Origin: Faecalibacterium sp.
GTDB taxonomy: Bacteria > Bacillota > Clostridia > Oscillospirales > Ruminococcaceae
Reading direction: 5' to 3'
Assembly: GCA_022652735.1 (NCBI GenBank)
Contig: JALCRP010000002.1
Span: 62,001-126,000, forward strand
Length of the DNA stretch: 64,000 nt
The notes below the pieces were generated by a model. It ran no database searches and was not told the origin of the DNA. It was given only the letters and a program-made list of their open reading frames with translations. Within the stretch, counting starts at the first letter, position 1; every line of letters starts with the position of its first letter. This document shows positions 17,696 through 24,394 of the stretch, piece by piece. Position numbers and translations under genes: made by a program.

Positions 17696-18013
17696 ATGGC
17701 ATCCTCGCTTGATTATGTAGAATATGTCTGCGAGCAGATACACGGCACGGGCGATGTGCGCTTTCGCAAAATGTTTGGCGATTACATGGTATATGTCAAC
17801 GATAAGCCACTGCTGCTGGTATGCGATAACAGCACCTATGTAAAAATGCTGCCGCAGGTAGAAAGGCTGCTGCGAGAGGCCGAAACAGGCACCCCCTATG
17901 ATGGCGCAAAAGAGCATTATTTGCTCGATATTGATGACACAGAGCTGGCCCGTGCGGTGATCGCCGCGCTGGAGCCGATCACGCCTTTGCCGAAACCGCG
18001 CCGGAAAGCATAA
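17696..18013 (+). CDS. TfoX N-terminal domain protein
   Basis: A 105-residue protein matching the N-terminal domain of TfoX/Sxy: YVEYVCEQIHGTGDVRFRKMFGDYMVYVNDKPLLLVCDNSTYVKMLP. In Gammaproteobacteria TfoX controls competence, but stand-alone N-terminal-domain proteins are widespread in Firmicutes and have no settled function. It has no helix-turn-helix. It starts 3 bases after acpS, so the two are probably co-transcribed. Confidence 0.8.
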   Translation: MASSLDYVEYVCEQIHGTGDVRFRKMFGDYMVYVNDKPLLLVCDNSTYVKMLPQVERLLREAETGTPYDGAKEHYLLDIDDTELARAVIAALEPITPLPKPRRKA

Positions 18014-18152
18014 AGTGAAAAGCGCCGCGGCGAAACTTGCGCTGGCGGCGGGCGGGAAACCATATCTTCGCTTTTGGCAAAATCAAAAACATTCCGCGTC
18101 GAAACTTGCGGCGGGGCGTTTCGCATAGATACCCCGGGGCAGGGCAATACTA

Positions 18153-18181
18153 CTCCCGAACAAGAAATCGGGAGGGTTTTT
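18153..18181 (+). promoter_or_regulatory. Terminator-like hairpin burying the mazF ribosome-binding site
   Basis: CTCCCGA (18153-18159) pairs with TCGGGAG (18169-18175), followed by GG and five T. The GGGAG arm is the only good Shine-Dalgarno sequence for the ATG at 18183, so it would be hidden when the hairpin forms, and the T-run could also terminate transcripts coming from acpS. Confidence 0.6.
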
Positions 18182-18182
18182 G

Positions 18183-18533
18183 ATGGAAGTACACAGAGGA
18201 GAAGTATTTTACGCCGATCTTTCCCCGGTGGTTGGGAGCGAGCAGGGCGGGGTACGCCCCGTGCTGATCGTGCAAAACGACATTGGCAACCGCCATAGCC
18301 CTACTGTCATCGCCGCCGCCATTACATCAAAATTGGACAAGACGCGCCTGCCGACGCATATCGGTATCCGCGCCGCGGATACCGGCCTTGCCAAGGACAG
18401 TATCGTTTTGCTGGAGCAGATCCGTACACTGGATAAGCACCGCTTGCGCGAGCGCGCGGGCCAGCTGAACCCGGACGACCAGCACCGCGTCGACGAGGCG
18501 TTGGATGTAAGCCTTGGGCTGACGACGAGCTGA
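18183..18533 (+). CDS. ndoA: Type II toxin, MazF/EndoA family endoribonuclease
   Basis: A 116-residue protein very similar to Bacillus EndoA: MEVHRGEVFYADLSPVVGSEQGGVRPVLIVQNDIGNR, with Arg25 and Thr48, the residues known as catalytic in EndoA. LLEQIRTLDKHRLRERAG is the other family signature. MazF toxins cut mRNA at short specific sites. No antitoxin gene (MazE/EndoAI type) is visible directly upstream or downstream: upstream is the TfoX-N gene and 169 bases of intergenic sequence. A TTG at 18180 is an alternative start. Confidence 0.92.
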   Translation: MEVHRGEVFYADLSPVVGSEQGGVRPVLIVQNDIGNRHSPTVIAAAITSKLDKTRLPTHIGIRAADTGLAKDSIVLLEQIRTLDKHRLRERAGQLNPDDQHRVDEALDVSLGLTTS

Positions 18534-18545
18534 AAGCGTAAAAAT

Positions 18546-18574
18546 GCCCTGCGCGAAAAGCGTGGGGCCTTTTT
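18546..18574 (+). terminator. Terminator after mazF
   Basis: GCCCTGCG (18546-18553) pairs with CGTGGGGC (18561-18568) including G-U pairs, followed by CTTTTT. Confidence 0.75.
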
Positions 18575-18648
18575 GCGCTTAGCCGCACGGCGCGGAAAAG
18601 CGGCACACAAAAGGGCGGCACGGCGGCATAAATGGCGAGGCGATGCGC

Positions 18649-18677
18649 TTGCATGCAGGCACAAAAACTGTTATACT
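18649..18677 (+). promoter_or_regulatory. Sigma-A promoter for the cobalamin-riboswitch operon
   Basis: TTGCAT (18649-18654) and TATACT (18672-18677) with a 17-base spacer, about 35 bases before the aptamer's closing stem. The 435 bases between mazF and the lipoprotein gene hold this promoter, the riboswitch and its terminator. Confidence 0.8.
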
Positions 18678-18714
18678 GGCCTGCGCAGGGAGAAAAGCTC
18701 CCTTTAAGAAAACA

Positions 18715-18828
18715 TGCGCCGGCAGGCCGCGAAGCGTTTCGCGGCACCGGGGAAGCGGGTGAAAATCCCGCGCGGTCCCGCCACTGTAAACCGCAATTTG
18801 CGGCAAGCCAGATTACCGGGCCGGCGCA
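18715..18828 (+). promoter_or_regulatory. Cobalamin riboswitch aptamer
   Basis: The aptamer is closed by a perfect P1 stem, TGCGCCGGC (18715-18723) with GCCGGCGCA (18820-18828). Inside are the conserved stretches GGGGAAGCGGGTGAAAATCC, GCGGTCCCGCCACTGTAA and the B12-box form GCAAGCCAGATTAC. These are the core of the cobalamin riboswitch class. It controls the lipoprotein/S-component pair downstream. Confidence 0.95.
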
Positions 18829-18884
18829 GAGTACGGCTCCACGAGAGATGGAGAAGGTACGCCGCAGCACAATTTTGTGTTTCT

Positions 18885-18927
18885 GCCGCCTTTTCCGCAA
18901 CTTCGGAAAGGGCGGCTTTTCGTTTTT
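18885..18927 (+). terminator. Expression-platform terminator of the cobalamin riboswitch
   Basis: GCCGCCTTTTCCG (18885-18897) pairs with CGGAAAGGGCGGC (18904-18916), followed by TTTTCGTTTTT. It sits between the aptamer and the start codon at 18969, so cobalamin binding would most likely stop transcription here. Confidence 0.85.
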
Positions 18928-18968
18928 CCTGCAAAACGCATTTTGACAGAAAAAAGGAGAAACAGAAC

Positions 18969-19457
18969 ATGAAAAAACAAAAATGGATTTCTTTGGTTGC
19001 CGCCGCGGTATTGGCCGCCGGCATCCTGAGCTCTTGCGGCGCGGCATCTTCCGCTTCGCAGGAAGCTTCTTCCACGGCAGTTTCTTCCGCGGCAAGCGTG
19101 GCATCTTCGGCCGTGGCTTCTTCTGCGGCAAGCGAGGCGGCCGGCTCGGGCGCTTCGGCCGCGGCGATTCAGGTTGCCTTTACCGTAACGGATCAAGACG
19201 GCAACGCCAAGGATTACACGCTGGATGCCACCGCGGGCGAAACCCTTTCCGACGCTTTGCAGGCTGCGGGCCTCATCAGCGCCGACGAGGCCGCGGCCGG
19301 CTTTGCCACGACTGTGGATGGCATGGCGACGGATTACAACAAGGATAAATCGTGGTGGATGCTGGTGGATAAAGACGGCAACATGACGTCGGTTGGCATC
19401 GGCGACATCCAGCTTGCCGAGGGCGACAGCTACGGCTTTACCTACACCGTTGGCTAA
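18969..19457 (+). CDS. DUF4430 (transcobalamin-C-like) lipoprotein, putative cobalamin-binding
   Basis: A 162-residue lipoprotein: MKKQKWISLVAAAVLAAGILSSC is a signal peptide with a lipobox (ILSSC, Cys23). A Ser/Ala linker of about 45 residues follows. The C-terminal domain (about 72-162) fits DUF4430, the fold of the C-terminal domain of vertebrate intrinsic factor and transcobalamin: KDYTLDATAGETLSDALQAAGLI, DGMATDYNKDKSWWMLVDKDG and a final EGDSYGFTYTVG. Location behind a cobalamin riboswitch and before an ECF S component suggests it captures cobalamin or a corrinoid at the cell surface; this role is inferred. The ATG at 18969 is chosen because everything upstream in frame is riboswitch. 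Confidence 0.8.
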   Translation: MKKQKWISLVAAAVLAAGILSSCGAASSASQEASSTAVSSAASVASSAVASSAASEAAGSGASAAAIQVAFTVTDQDGNAKDYTLDATAGETLSDALQAAGLISADEAAAGFATTVDGMATDYNKDKSWWMLVDKDGNMTSVGIGDIQLAEGDSYGFTYTVG

Positions 19458-19965
19458 AACGCATACGGCCGTGCGGCGCATGGTGCTGGCCGCGCTGATG
19501 GGCGCGCTGCTTGTGGCGGGCAAACAGCTGATGAGCGGGCTGCCCAACATCGAGCCGGTGAGCTTTTTGCTCATCCTGTATACGCTGGAGCTGCCCAAAG
19601 AGACGCCGGGCGCGATCGCCGTGTATCTGGCGATGCAGGGCGTTTTGTACGGCTTTGGGCTTTGGTGGGGCATGTACCTCTATGTGTGGCTCGTTTTATG
19701 GGGCGTGGCGGTGTTGTGCCGCCGCATCGACCGCGCGTGGATATGGGCGCTCATCAGCGGGGCATACGGGCTGTGCTTTGGCGCGCTGTGCGCGCTGGTT
19801 TACCTCTTCGCGCGAGATCCCGCGTTTGCGTTCGCGTGGTGGGCCAGCGGGCTGCCGTTTGATTTTTTGCATGCGGGCGGTAACTTTCTCATCATGCTGG
19901 TGCTGTATCGGCCGATGCGCCGTGCGTTGCAGCTGGCAAAGCGGCAGGCGCATATTGCGGAATAA
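19450..19965 (+). CDS. ECF transporter S component, probable cobalamin carrier
   Basis: About 171 residues with five to six hydrophobic segments (MVLAALMGALLVAGKQLM, VSFLLILYTLELP, GMYLYVWLVLWGVAVL, ALISGAYGLCFGALCALVYLF, and a last one near FLHAGGNFLIMLVLY). This is the size and layout of an energy-coupling-factor substrate-binding (S) protein, including the Ala-rich first helix used to contact EcfT. EcfA/EcfT are not encoded nearby and would be shared. The start is uncertain: TTG at 19450 overlaps the lipoprotein stop by 8 bases (TTGGCTAA) and is preferred; GTG 19471 or ATG 19480 are alternatives. Substrate assignment rests on the riboswitch and the DUF4430 neighbour. Confidence 0.7.
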   Translation: MAKTHTAVRRMVLAALMGALLVAGKQLMSGLPNIEPVSFLLILYTLELPKETPGAIAVYLAMQGVLYGFGLWWGMYLYVWLVLWGVAVLCRRIDRAWIWALISGAYGLCFGALCALVYLFARDPAFAFAWWASGLPFDFLHAGGNFLIMLVLYRPMRRALQLAKRQAHIAE

Positions 19966-19983
19966 AACGTATAAAAAAACATT

Positions 19984-20028
19984 AAAAAAGCGCCGCTTCG
20001 GCTTTTGGGCCGGGCGGCGCTTTTTACG
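19984..20028. terminator. Bidirectional terminator between the S component and the CDF gene
   Basis: AAAAAAGCGCCGC with GCGGCGCTTTTT closes a hairpin whose core is TTCGGCTTTTGGGCCGG (19997-20013). The same 17-base core recurs in the terminator at 50811-50859. Confidence 0.88.
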
Positions 20029-20035
20029 CAAAAAT

Positions 20036-21019
20036 TTATTCGTCCTTGGGCGTTTCGGGCCGTGCCGCATCCGCCGGCGCGGGTTCGCCGGAAAGGGATA
20101 CGCAGGCCGCATCCGCCTTGGCTGTGGGCACATCGGCGGGGTTTACATGTACCATACAGTGCTTTACCGTCGGGAAATCTTTTTCGATGGCGTGATGGAC
20201 GCGCTCGGCGATGCCGTGCGCCTCGGTTAAGGGCAAATCGCCCTCGGCACTGATCTCGACATCTACATAGATTTTTGCGCCGAACACGCGCGTTTGCAGG
20301 ATGTCTACGCTGATGACGCCCGGCACCCCAAGCATGATCCGGCGCATCGAATCTTCGGTTGCCTCATCGCAGGCCTTATCCACCATGCGGTTCATCGCAT
20401 CGCGGAAAATATCTACCGCCACTTTCAAAATGAACAGGCAGATAATCAGGCTGGCGATGGCATCCAGCCGCACAAAGCCCAGCCGTGCGCCTAAAATGCC
20501 GGCAAAGCTGCCGATGCTCGAAAGCGCATCGCTGCGGTGATGCCATGCGTCGGCTTTCAGCGCAGGGCTGGAAAGCTTTTTTGCGGCGGCGATGGTATAC
20601 CAGTACATGCCCTCTTTTACCACGACAGACACCACGGCGGCAACCAACGCCAAAACGCCCGGCATGGCGATCGGCTTGTTGCTCGAAATCGTTTGGATGG
20701 CCGAGACGCCGATGCCGACGCCCACAAGGCCCAACATCACGCCCAAAACGGCGCCGACAACGCACTCGATGCGATCGTGGCCGTACTGATGGCCCTCATC
20801 GGCGGGCTTTGCCGCCATATGAATGCCCAGCATCACCACAAACGTACTGAGCACATCCGAGGCGGAATGTACCGCATCGGAAATCATCGCGCCCGAATGG
20901 GCCACGATACCTGCCGCCAGCTTGCCGCCGGCCAGGATACAGTTCAAAATAACGGTGTTCGTTGAGACCCGCATGGCGAGCGCTTCGCCTTCCGTGCGGG
21001 CTGTTTTTTGCTTTTCCAT
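20036..21019 (-). CDS. Cation diffusion facilitator family exporter, probable Ni/Co efflux
   Basis: A 327-residue membrane protein of the CDF family (CzcD/FieF type), which exports divalent metal ions by proton exchange. Six membrane segments are visible. The metal-site motif HSASD occurs in ISDAVHSASDVLSTF and the second site HHRSD in ADAWHHRSDALSSIG. The cytoplasmic C-terminal domain has VHHAIEKDFPTVKHCMVHVNP. A 30-residue Ala/Pro-rich tail ends the protein. The ATG at 21019 has GGAGGT upstream; longer starts fall in the leader. A NiCo riboswitch upstream points to Ni2+/Co2+ as substrates. Confidence 0.9.
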   Translation of the reverse strand: MEKQKTARTEGEALAMRVSTNTVILNCILAGGKLAAGIVAHSGAMISDAVHSASDVLSTFVVMLGIHMAAKPADEGHQYGHDRIECVVGAVLGVMLGLVGVGIGVSAIQTISSNKPIAMPGVLALVAAVVSVVVKEGMYWYTIAAAKKLSSPALKADAWHHRSDALSSIGSFAGILGARLGFVRLDAIASLIICLFILKVAVDIFRDAMNRMVDKACDEATEDSMRRIMLGVPGVISVDILQTRVFGAKIYVDVEISAEGDLPLTEAHGIAERVHHAIEKDFPTVKHCMVHVNPADVPTAKADAACVSLSGEPAPADAARPETPKDE

Positions 21020-21102
21020 AGATCGTACCTCCACATTTTGATGTGTTATTACTCTATGGCACATGGTTTCCATCTGTGTGCCGCCCGCCCGCAGATGGGC
21101 AT

Positions 21103-21199
21103 AAAAAAACACATCTGCAAAGGGGACGTAAACTGTCCCGCAGATGTGGTGATGCGTTCTGCTGCCAAAAGGCCCGGCAATGCTGCCTGATCAGTTTGT
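21103..21199 (-). promoter_or_regulatory. NiCo (czcD) riboswitch with terminator
   Basis: On the minus strand P1 pairs AAACTG (21197-21192) with CAGTTT (21135-21130). Between them are GATCAGGCAGCA, TTGCCGGGCC, GGCAGCAGA, CGCATCACCACATCTG and GGGACAG, which follow the conserved order of the NiCo riboswitch (four-way junction with the GGCA/CAGGCA blocks). CACATCTGC (21148-21140) then pairs alternatively with GCAGATGTG (21118-21110) before seven T (21109-21103) to make a terminator. In this class Ni2+/Co2+ binding prevents the terminator and turns the exporter on. The class call is from memory of the consensus; a covariance-model scan was not possible. Confidence 0.85.
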
Positions 21200-21238
21200 A
21201 CTGTTGATGTAAGAAAGCAGTGCAAAGAGATTGGCTAC

Positions 21239-21268
21239 AGTATAGGTGCGCCGGCAGCGGTTAGTCAA
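21239..21268 (-). promoter_or_regulatory. Promoter for the NiCo riboswitch-CDF transcript
   Basis: On the minus strand TTGACT (21268-21263) and TATACT (21244-21239), spacer 18. Transcription would start about 35 bases before the aptamer. Confidence 0.8.
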
Positions 21269-21330
21269 GGATAAACCGTACATACGGCAGATTTTGCGCA
21301 AAAAACGGCTTTGGCCCGGCGCGCGGCAAC

Positions 21331-21358
21331 AAAAAAACGGGCGGAAACATTCCGCCCG
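21331..21358 (-). terminator. Terminator after murC
   Basis: On the minus strand CGGGCGGAA pairs with TTCCGCCCG (21358-21350 with 21346-21338) and is followed by seven T. The rest of the 410-base gap between murC and the CDF gene is filled by the CDF promoter and riboswitch. Confidence 0.9.
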
Positions 21359-21429
21359 GCAAACTTTATTTTTGGCGCCCGAAGGCAAAACGGCACACAA
21401 GGCCCCGCGGCAAAGGATGCCGCGCCGCG

Positions 21430-22812
21430 TTATACCGTCTGGCCCACCATCTTTTTGCTGGCCTTGTATACATCGCCACAGCCCAGCGTGATGACCAGAT
21501 CTCCTTTGCCGCAGTGGGCCTTGACCCAATCGGCGGCCTCGCCGAGACTGCCCACCTCGACAGAGCCGGGAATGCGCGCGGCGAGATCGGCGGTTTTTAC
21601 GCTGCCGTCGTCTACCTCGCGGCTGCCTAAAATGGGCGTAAGCACAACGACATCCGCAATTTGCAACACCCGCACAAAGTCGTCCATCAGCATTTTTGTG
21701 CGGCTGTATGTAAACGGCTGATGCACGGCAACAACACGCTTATATCCCAGCTCTTTTGCGGTTTTTAACGTGGCGGCGATCTCCGTCGGGTGGTGGGCAT
21801 AATCGTCCACGACGACGGCGCCATTGCACTCGCCATACACCTCAAAGCGGCGGCCCGCGCCTTTGAAGCTGTCGGCCGCGGCGGCACATTCGGCAGCCGT
21901 TAGGCCGAGATAGCGGCACACGGCGCACATAGCCAGCGCGTTATAGATATTGTGGCGGCCCGGCACGGCCAGCGCGATACGGCCCGTGACGGTATCTTTT
22001 TCCTGCAGATCGAAAGCGTAAAAGCCGGGGCGCGGCTCGGAAAGATTGACGGCGCGGAAATCGGCCTTTTCGGCGTCGATGCCAAAGGTGCATACGGGCT
22101 TTTCCAGCGCGCCGCACACATCCATCGTATTTTTGTCGTCGGCGTTGGCAAACACCATTTTCGAGGCCAACGAGGCAAACCGCTTGAACGCAAATTTCAG
22201 CTCGCCCATCGTGCCGTAGTAATCGAGGTGGTCGTTATCAATATTTAGTACCACGGCAATACTGGGCGCGAGATGCAAAAACGTCTCGGAAAATTCGCAG
22301 GCTTCGATCACAATTTCGTCGCCCTTGCCGCATTTGCCGTAGCCGTGGATCAGCGGCAGCTTGCCGCCGATGACGGCACTCGGATCGCGCCCGGCAAGCT
22401 CCAGCGCCGTCGTGATAAGCGAAGTGGTAGTGGTTTTGCCGTGGGTGCCCGAGACGCATACCGCGCCCGCGTACAGGCGGCTGACATAGCCCAGCATCAC
22501 GCTGCGCTCGACGGCCGGGATGCCGTATTCATGCGCGGCGGCCAGCTCAACATTATCGGCGGCGATTGCGGCCGAATATACCACAAGGTCGGCGCCCTTG
22601 ACGTTTTCGGCGCTGTGGCCGATCGTTACCTTTACGCCCATCTCGCGCTCATACGCGGGGATGCTGCCTTCCAGCACATCGCTGCCCGTGATATGATAGC
22701 CTTTGGCCGCAAGGATTTGGATGAGCGGATAAGTGCCGCTGCCCGCACAACCAATAAAATGAATGCGGGAAACGCCGTCGAGCAAATGGGCGGCTTCTAG
22801 TTTCGTTTCCAT
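21430..22812 (-). CDS. murC: UDP-N-acetylmuramate-L-alanine ligase
   Basis: A 460-residue Mur ligase that adds L-Ala to UDP-MurNAc in the cytoplasm, the first peptide step of peptidoglycan synthesis. The N-terminal UDP-binding Rossmann domain has SRIHFIGCAGSGTYPL. The ATP-binding P-loop is VSGTHGKTTTTSL. The central domain has EACEFSETFLHLAPSIAVVLNIDNDHLDYYG. The C-terminal domain has VVVDDYAHHPTEIAATL. The ATG at 22812 follows ACAGGAGA; the 51 residues upstream in frame are unlike MurC and are rejected. GCAGSG replaces the usual GIGGxGM in the first loop. It is monocistronic. Confidence 0.95.
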   Translation of the reverse strand: METKLEAAHLLDGVSRIHFIGCAGSGTYPLIQILAAKGYHITGSDVLEGSIPAYEREMGVKVTIGHSAENVKGADLVVYSAAIAADNVELAAAHEYGIPAVERSVMLGYVSRLYAGAVCVSGTHGKTTTTSLITTALELAGRDPSAVIGGKLPLIHGYGKCGKGDEIVIEACEFSETFLHLAPSIAVVLNIDNDHLDYYGTMGELKFAFKRFASLASKMVFANADDKNTMDVCGALEKPVCTFGIDAEKADFRAVNLSEPRPGFYAFDLQEKDTVTGRIALAVPGRHNIYNALAMCAVCRYLGLTAAECAAAADSFKGAGRRFEVYGECNGAVVVDDYAHHPTEIAATLKTAKELGYKRVVAVHQPFTYSRTKMLMDDFVRVLQIADVVVLTPILGSREVDDGSVKTADLAARIPGSVEVGSLGEAADWVKAHCGKGDLVITLGCGDVYKASKKMVGQTV

Positions 22813-22970
22813 GAGATCGTCTCCTGTTTCTATGCAAAATGCGTCGTATTCTCTCTCAAAGCCGTGCCCGCGGGCGCGCCGAACAGACGGCCGCCCATGC
22901 CTTTTCGACGGCACAGCTAACGGTATTATATATTTTTTATGCGCTGAAATAAACACCTGCGGCAAATTTT

Positions 22971-22979
22971 TGCTATAAT
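22971..22979 (+). promoter_or_regulatory. Extended -10 promoter for cca
   Basis: TGCTATAAT (22971-22979), an extended -10 with a perfect hexamer, 35 bases before the cca ATG; no clear -35 box. Confidence 0.65.
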
Positions 22980-23013
22980 GAGGCTACTTGCAAGACAGAA
23001 AGGGCGGAAAAGC

Positions 23014-24279
23014 ATGACAATCGTGATCCCTGAAAAACCGGCAGCCGCGCTGGCGCAGCTGCGCCACGCGGGCATCCGTGCGTGGGCCGTGGGCGGCGCG
23101 GTGCGCGATAGCCTGCTGGGCCGCCCGGCTGAAGATTGGGACTTGACGGCGGCCTGTATGCCCGGCCAGCTGGCGGCCGCCCTGCCCGAGGCAAAGCCCA
23201 TCGGCGGCGCCTACGGCACGGTAAGCTGGCACGGCGTGGAGATCACGCCCTGCCGCGCCGAGGCCGGCTATACCGATCACCGCCACCCGGACAGCGTTTG
23301 TTTTGGTGGCAGCCTTGAAACCGACCTTGCGCGCCGCGATTTTACCGTAAACGCGATGGCATGGGACGGCGAGGCCCTGACCGACCCGTACCACGGCGCG
23401 GCCGACCTTGCCGCGCGGCGCCTGCGCTGTGTGGGCGCGCCGGAGGTGCGCTTTGGCGAGGATGCGCTGCGTATTCTGCGTCTGTTTCGCTTTGCGGGCA
23501 CATTGGATTTTGACATTGACGAGCCGACCCGTGCCGCGGCGCTGGCCTTGGCCCCAAGCCTTGCCACGGTAAGCGCCGAGCGGGTGCGCGGCGAGCTGAA
23601 CAAGGCCATGAAGGGCGAGCGTCCCTCACGCCTTGGGCCGCTGCTTGCGGCCGGCGGGCTGGAAGCGTTTGGCCTGGCGGGCAAGCGCCTTGCAGCACAA
23701 GCACAAGAGACGGCGGGCACAAAAGAGGCAGCGGAAACCGTAAAAGCAGCGGGCTTTTCCGGCGCACAGCTCAAGATGCCGGCACCGGCAGACCTTTTAG
23801 CGCCGCTGGATGCCGTGCCGCAAAGCCTTTTGTGCCGTTGGTGGGCGTTGATCCACCTGACAGGCTCGGACGCGCACAAGTGTGCCGAGGCATTTTGCTT
23901 TGGGCGCAGCTTTTGCAAAGATTTTGCGCGGCTGGACGATTGGTTCGATGCGGGCTGCCCGCAGGATGTTCATGCGCTGAAGCTGGCACTGCTGGCGCCC
24001 GTGCCGTTTTCGGCGGCGGATGCAGCGGAAACGTTCGCAGCCATCAGCCCGGCGTTTGCGCCGCTGCCTGCGCTGTACGCGGCGCTTAGAAAAAGCGGCG
24101 AACCGTATCAAAAAGAACAGCTCGCCATCACGGCGCCGGAGCTGATGGTAGAAGGTGTGCCGGGCCGATGCATCGGCCGGGTACAGCAGTGCCTTTTGAA
24201 AGCCGTAATCGACACGCCGGAGATGAACAACTACCCCACGCTGGCCCAGATGGCGCGCAGCTTAAAGCACATGGTTTGA
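23014..24279 (+). CDS. cca: CCA tRNA nucleotidyltransferase
   Basis: A 421-residue class II nucleotidyltransferase that adds or repairs the 3' CCA of tRNAs. The head domain has GGAVRDSLLGRPAEDWDLT (the DxD metal site as DWDL), RRDFTVNAMAWD, and the ribose/nucleotide-selecting segment DPYHGAADLAARRLRCVG with EDALRILRLFRFAGTLDFDID. The C-terminal half is Ala-rich and diverged. AAAGGGCGG precedes the ATG at 23014; the upstream in-frame ATG at 22978 overlaps the -10 box. The genomic tRNA-Leu in this window already encodes CCA, so repair or a subset of tRNAs may be its main task. Confidence 0.92.
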   Translation: MTIVIPEKPAAALAQLRHAGIRAWAVGGAVRDSLLGRPAEDWDLTAACMPGQLAAALPEAKPIGGAYGTVSWHGVEITPCRAEAGYTDHRHPDSVCFGGSLETDLARRDFTVNAMAWDGEALTDPYHGAADLAARRLRCVGAPEVRFGEDALRILRLFRFAGTLDFDIDEPTRAAALALAPSLATVSAERVRGELNKAMKGERPSRLGPLLAAGGLEAFGLAGKRLAAQAQETAGTKEAAETVKAAGFSGAQLKMPAPADLLAPLDAVPQSLLCRWWALIHLTGSDAHKCAEAFCFGRSFCKDFARLDDWFDAGCPQDVHALKLALLAPVPFSAADAAETFAAISPAFAPLPALYAALRKSGEPYQKEQLAITAPELMVEGVPGRCIGRVQQCLLKAVIDTPEMNNYPTLAQMARSLKHMV

Positions 24280-24305
24280 GGCAGCAAAAAAGTTTATAGA
24301 AAATG

Positions 24306-24338
24306 GCCCGGCGGGAGCAATACCTGCCGGGCTATTTT
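24306..24338 (+). terminator. Terminator after cca
   Basis: GCCCGGC (24306-24312) pairs with GCCGGGC (24326-24332), followed by TATTTTAT. Confidence 0.75.
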
Positions 24339-24394
24339 ATGCCAAGAAGAAAAAAGATGCGCGGGCCGCGCCCGCTGTGGCCGGAAAGCGGCCT

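Noticed and set aside
18020..18110. Repeated CGAAACTTGCG (two copies) between the TfoX-N gene and mazF as an antitoxin operator
   Set aside because: The copies are direct, in different contexts, and no promoter lies between them; evidence too weak.
18714..18968. An N-terminal extension of the DUF4430 protein
   Set aside because: It translates the cobalamin riboswitch; the lipoprotein signal peptide begins at 18969.
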